NCBI GenBank assembly: GCA_963422775.4
Contig: CAUJSJ030000096.1
Span: 1-64,000, forward strand
Direction of reading: 5' to 3'
DNA from: Pelomonas sp963422775
GTDB lineage: Bacteria > Pseudomonadota > Gammaproteobacteria > Burkholderiales > Burkholderiaceae_C
Length of the DNA: 64,000 bases
In this document: positions 61,936-64,000 of the stretch, piece by piece
How the letters are laid out: the number at the start of each line of letters is the position of its first letter
Position numbering within the stretch: position 1 is the first letter of the stretch
Made by a program: the position numbers and the translations under genes
Notes under the pieces: model-generated
The model's input: the letters and a program-made list of their open reading frames with translations, nothing else
What the model was told of the DNA's origin: nothing
Database searches by the model: none

Positions 61936-61991
61936 GACGGAACGAACTGTCCGTTTTCCTTGCCACGGCGAACATCGGACGAATGTCCGAT
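61936..61991 (-). promoter_or_regulatory. Two dyads upstream of the hydrolase/HD-LuxR operon
   Basis: ATCGGACGAATGTCCGAT (61974-61991) is a perfect 7+4+7 dyad, and GGAC-N10-GTCC lies at 61936-61953. Both share GGAC/GTCC half-sites and occupy the 77-bp gap upstream of the operon. Dyads of about 18-20 bp are what LuxR-type domains bind, so the operon's own regulator is a candidate ligand. Confidence 0.45.
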
Positions 61992-62980
61992 CAGGCCCGG
62001 TTGACGTCCATGACGGCCTGCGCAAACGCTGCGGGCGCCTCCTGCGGCAGGTTGTGGCCAATGCCGCTCTTCAACTCACGGTGCTCGTACTTGCCACTGA
62101 AGCGCTTGGCGTACGCAGCGGCCGGCGGATGCGGTGCGCCATTGGCATCACCTTCGAGCGTGATCGCCGGCATCGCGACGCTCTGCACCGCGGCGAGCCG
62201 GGCTTCCAGGGCGTCATAGCGCGCCTCGCCTTCGGCCAGGCCCAGGCGCCAGCGGTAGTTGTGGACGGTGATGGCGACGTGGTCGGGGTTGTCGAAGGCA
62301 GGCGCGGAGCGCTCGAAGGTCGCGTCGTCGAAGCGCCACTCGGGCGAGGCCTGGCGCCAGATCAACCGGGCGAAGTCGCGGTGGTGCTTTTCGTAGCCGG
62401 CGCGGCCGCGGTCGGTGGCCAGGTAGAACTGGTACCACCAGGCCAGCTCGTCGGCAGGTGCCAATGGCTGCGGGCCGGCCTTCACGTTGGTGACGAGGTA
62501 GCCGCTGACCGACACCAGCGCCTTCACGCGCTGCGGCCACAGGGCCGCCATCACGCAGGCGGTGCGCGCGCCCCAGTCGCAGCCGGCGACGGTGGCTTGC
62601 GGGATGCCGAGGGCGTCGAGCAGCGCGATGGCGTCGGCAGCGATGGCGGTCTGCTGAGCATTGCGCGGTGTGGCATCAGACAGGAAGCGCGTCGAGCCGT
62701 AACCGCGCAGATAAGGCACGACGACGCGATAGCCCTGGGCGGCCAGCAGCGGCGCGACCTCTTCGTAGGTGTGGATGTCGTAAGGCCAACCGTGCAGCAG
62801 CAGCACGGGCGGGCCGATGCGCGGGCCGAGGTCGGCATAGCCGATGTTGAGCACGCCGGCTTCGACCTGGCGCAGCTCACCGAAGCCGCGCGGCGCGGCG
62901 GCGAAGGCGGGGTGAGCCACCAGGGAAGACGCACCAGCAGCGGCGGTGGCGGCGAGGAAGGAACGGCGGTCGAGGTTCAT
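61991..62980 (-). CDS. Tat-exported alpha/beta hydrolase (epoxide hydrolase/haloalkane dehalogenase-like)
   Basis: 329 residues. Twin-arginine signal MNLDRRSFLAATAAAGASSLVAHPAFA. PVLLLHGWPYDIHTYEEVAPLLA (HGWP, about residues 60-82), nucleophile Asp in VAGCDWGARTACVMAAL (D in GCDWG, about 136), and His in GIGHNLPQEAP near the C-terminus. An Asp nucleophile with HGWP is usual for epoxide hydrolases and dehalogenases. The start at 62980 was chosen for the Tat signal. Divergent from a TetR gene with a dyad between, so probably repressed by it. Confidence 0.88.
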   Translation of the reverse strand: MNLDRRSFLAATAAAGASSLVAHPAFAAAPRGFGELRQVEAGVLNIGYADLGPRIGPPVLLLHGWPYDIHTYEEVAPLLAAQGYRVVVPYLRGYGSTRFLSDATPRNAQQTAIAADAIALLDALGIPQATVAGCDWGARTACVMAALWPQRVKALVSVSGYLVTNVKAGPQPLAPADELAWWYQFYLATDRGRAGYEKHHRDFARLIWRQASPEWRFDDATFERSAPAFDNPDHVAITVHNYRWRLGLAEGEARYDALEARLAAVQSVAMPAITLEGDANGAPHPPAAAYAKRFSGKYEHRELKSGIGHNLPQEAPAAFAQAVMDVNRA

Positions 62981-63023
62981 GGCGCGGAACTGCAGGTTGC
63001 GAAATCGTTGGATGCCATTATTC

Positions 63024-63039
63024 TTGACTGATCGTTCAA
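63024..63039. promoter_or_regulatory. Candidate TetR operator in the divergent hydrolase/TetR region
   Basis: TTGACTGATCGTTCAA (63024-63039) is an imperfect palindrome (TTGA-ct-GATC-gt-TCAA, 12 of 16 positions symmetrical). It lies 21 bp ahead of the TetR start and 44 bp ahead of the hydrolase start and includes a TTGACT that could serve as a plus-strand -35. Confidence 0.5.
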
Positions 63040-63059
63040 AAACAAGTCCAATTCGCTTC

Positions 63060-63656
63060 ATGGCCAGACCTTCCGAGTTCGACAGAGACGAAGTCCTCCA
63101 ACGCGCGATGGAGGTGTTCTGGCGCCAGGGCTTCGAGGCGACGGGCATGCCCCACCTCGTCGAGGCCATGGGCATCGGGCGCCAAAGCCTCTACAACGCC
63201 TTCGAGAGCAAGCGCGGCCTGTTTCTCGAGGCGCTGCGCCTGTACCAGGCCGAGCGCTCCAAGTCGCTGCAGAAGGTGTTGGCGGCCGCGCCGTCGCCGC
63301 TGGCCGGCATCGAGACGCTGCTGACGTCCATCGCCACGTCCAGCGGCGTGGCGCGCACGCGCGGCTGCATGTCGGTCAACACGGCGGCCGAGATCGGCAC
63401 CAGCGACAACGAGGTCGCGGACATCCTGAAGCGCGGCGCGCAGCAATCCAAAGCCGACATCGCCTCCGCGCTGGCCCAGGCCCAGCAACTGGGCGAGCTG
63501 CCCGCGACGCTGGAAGCAGCCGCCGCTGCCGACTTCGTGCTGACCGTCATGCGCGGCCTGCGCCTGAGTGCCAAGGCAGGTGCCCCCGTCACCGAAACCC
63601 GCAACGTCGTGCGCATGGCGATGTCCGCCTTGCGCCATTTCCAACCCGAGTCCTGA
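63060..63656 (+). CDS. TetR-family transcriptional regulator
   Basis: 198 residues. HTH: DRDEVLQRAMEVFWRQGFEATGMPHLVEAMGIGRQSLYNAFESKRGLFLEAL (about residues 8-58), and a C-terminal TetR_C_16-like ligand domain. The start MARPSEFDRDE (63060) is the normal TetR beginning; the frame is open upstream but falls into the operator and the divergent gene. Probably controls itself, the divergent hydrolase and perhaps the Ohr gene 20 bp downstream. Confidence 0.92.
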   Translation: MARPSEFDRDEVLQRAMEVFWRQGFEATGMPHLVEAMGIGRQSLYNAFESKRGLFLEALRLYQAERSKSLQKVLAAAPSPLAGIETLLTSIATSSGVARTRGCMSVNTAAEIGTSDNEVADILKRGAQQSKADIASALAQAQQLGELPATLEAAAAADFVLTVMRGLRLSAKAGAPVTETRNVVRMAMSALRHFQPES

Positions 63657-63676
63657 TTCATCCAGAAGGAAGCCCC

Positions 63677-64000
63677 ATGCGCACCATCGACAAAGTCGTT
63701 TACACGGCCCATACCCACACCGCCGGAGGCCGCGAGGGCGCGGGCAAATCCAGCGACGGCGCCCTGGACGTTCAACTGAGCCCGCCCGGCTCCGGACGCC
63801 CCGGCACGAATCCCGAACAGCTCTTTGGCATCGGCTATTCGGCCTGCTTCATGGGCGCAATGCGCCGCGCCGGCGCATCGCTTGGGGTGCGCGTGCCGGA
63901 TGCGGTCAGCATCGATGCCGACGTGTCGCTCGGCACCACGGCCGACCAGGGCTATGCGCTCGCGGTCAAGCTGACCGTCAACCTGCCCGGGCTGAGGGCC
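63677..64000 (+). CDS. ohr: Organic hydroperoxide resistance protein (Ohr/OsmC family), C-terminus outside window
   Basis: 108 residues visible, cut by the right edge. MRTIDKVVYTAHTHTAGGRE, GKSSDGALDVQLSPPG, GTNPEQLFGIGYSACFMGAMRR and the following strand match Ohr closely (GGREGxxxSSDG and GTNPEQLFAxGYSACF). Cys57 is the peroxidatic Cys; the resolving Cys would lie beyond the edge. Reduces organic peroxides. Ohr genes are usually controlled by MarR-type OhrR, but here a TetR gene lies 20 bp upstream in the same direction. Confidence 0.93.
   Translation, partial: MRTIDKVVYTAHTHTAGGREGAGKSSDGALDVQLSPPGSGRPGTNPEQLFGIGYSACFMGAMRRAGASLGVRVPDAVSIDADVSLGTTADQGYALAVKLTVNLPGLRA

Overview
The window is about 64 kb of very GC-rich DNA, densely coding, with many ATGA, TGATG or GTGA stop/start overlaps. 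Gene content (a complete dcw cell-division cluster, dusB-fis-purH, meso-diaminopimelate-type MurE, LpxC, several flavin and Tat-exported enzymes, a TonB-dependent sugar locus) and protein character point to a Gram-negative betaproteobacterium of the Burkholderiales, probably in the Roseateles/Pelomonas/Rubrivivax neighbourhood. That placement is inference from family resemblance only.

Layout. (1) 1-2.0 kb, minus strand: the end of a phospholipid synthesis operon (plsC followed by a cut-off cdsA-like gene) and a TPR/glycine-rich exported protein. (2) 2.0-6.8 kb, minus: a tightly overlapped six-gene run: coniferyl-aldehyde-type dehydrogenase, a small membrane-anchored partner, a GMC oxidoreductase (frameshifted), an ABM monooxygenase-like protein, a GNAT acetyltransferase and a GFA-family protein. 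(3) 6.9-9.9 kb, minus: dusB-fis-purH. (4) 10-12 kb, plus: YqaA/DedA-like membrane protein and an M32 carboxypeptidase. (5) 12.2-18.9 kb: a small membrane protein, lpxC, an orphan histidine kinase, and a TetR-controlled SDR / alpha-beta hydrolase / MFS block sitting between lpxC and ftsZ, which are neighbours in many proteobacteria. (6) 19.0-36.4 kb, minus: the full dcw cluster mraZ-rsmH-ftsL-ftsI-murE-murF-mraY-murD-ftsW-murG-murC-ddl-ftsQ-ftsA-ftsZ, with a good promoter and a 10-bp-periodic MraZ-type operator in front of mraZ. (7) 36.4-39.5 kb: an accessory patch with iterated short repeats at both edges, an unrecognised ORF, a perfect 19-bp hairpin, a near-consensus LexA box on a promoter, a 5'-truncated RTX-type repeat protein and an IS3-like transposase scrap. 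(8) 39.5-48.2 kb: SbmA/BacA-type ABC transporter, BON lipoprotein, AsmA-like protein, DUF1328 peptide, an unknown protein, an MFS transporter and a QseBC-like two-component pair. (9) 48.5-58.5 kb, plus: a maltodextrin-type utilisation locus (TonB-dependent receptor, GH13, flavin-dependent halogenase-family protein, GH97, sugar MFS transporter, RpiR regulator). (10) 58.5-64 kb: an operon with an alpha-beta hydrolase, a degenerate HD-GYP/LuxR regulator, a DipZ-type thioredoxin protein and a 43-residue ORF; then a Tat-exported alpha-beta hydrolase divergent from a TetR regulator and a partial Ohr peroxidase.

A point that affects reading of the whole window: four genes (the TPR protein, the GMC oxidoreductase, ftsA and the RTX protein) are each broken by a single-base frameshift at a short homopolymer. 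ftsA is normally essential and the RTX repeat period is off by exactly one base, so indel errors in the source sequence are the most economical explanation, at least for those two.
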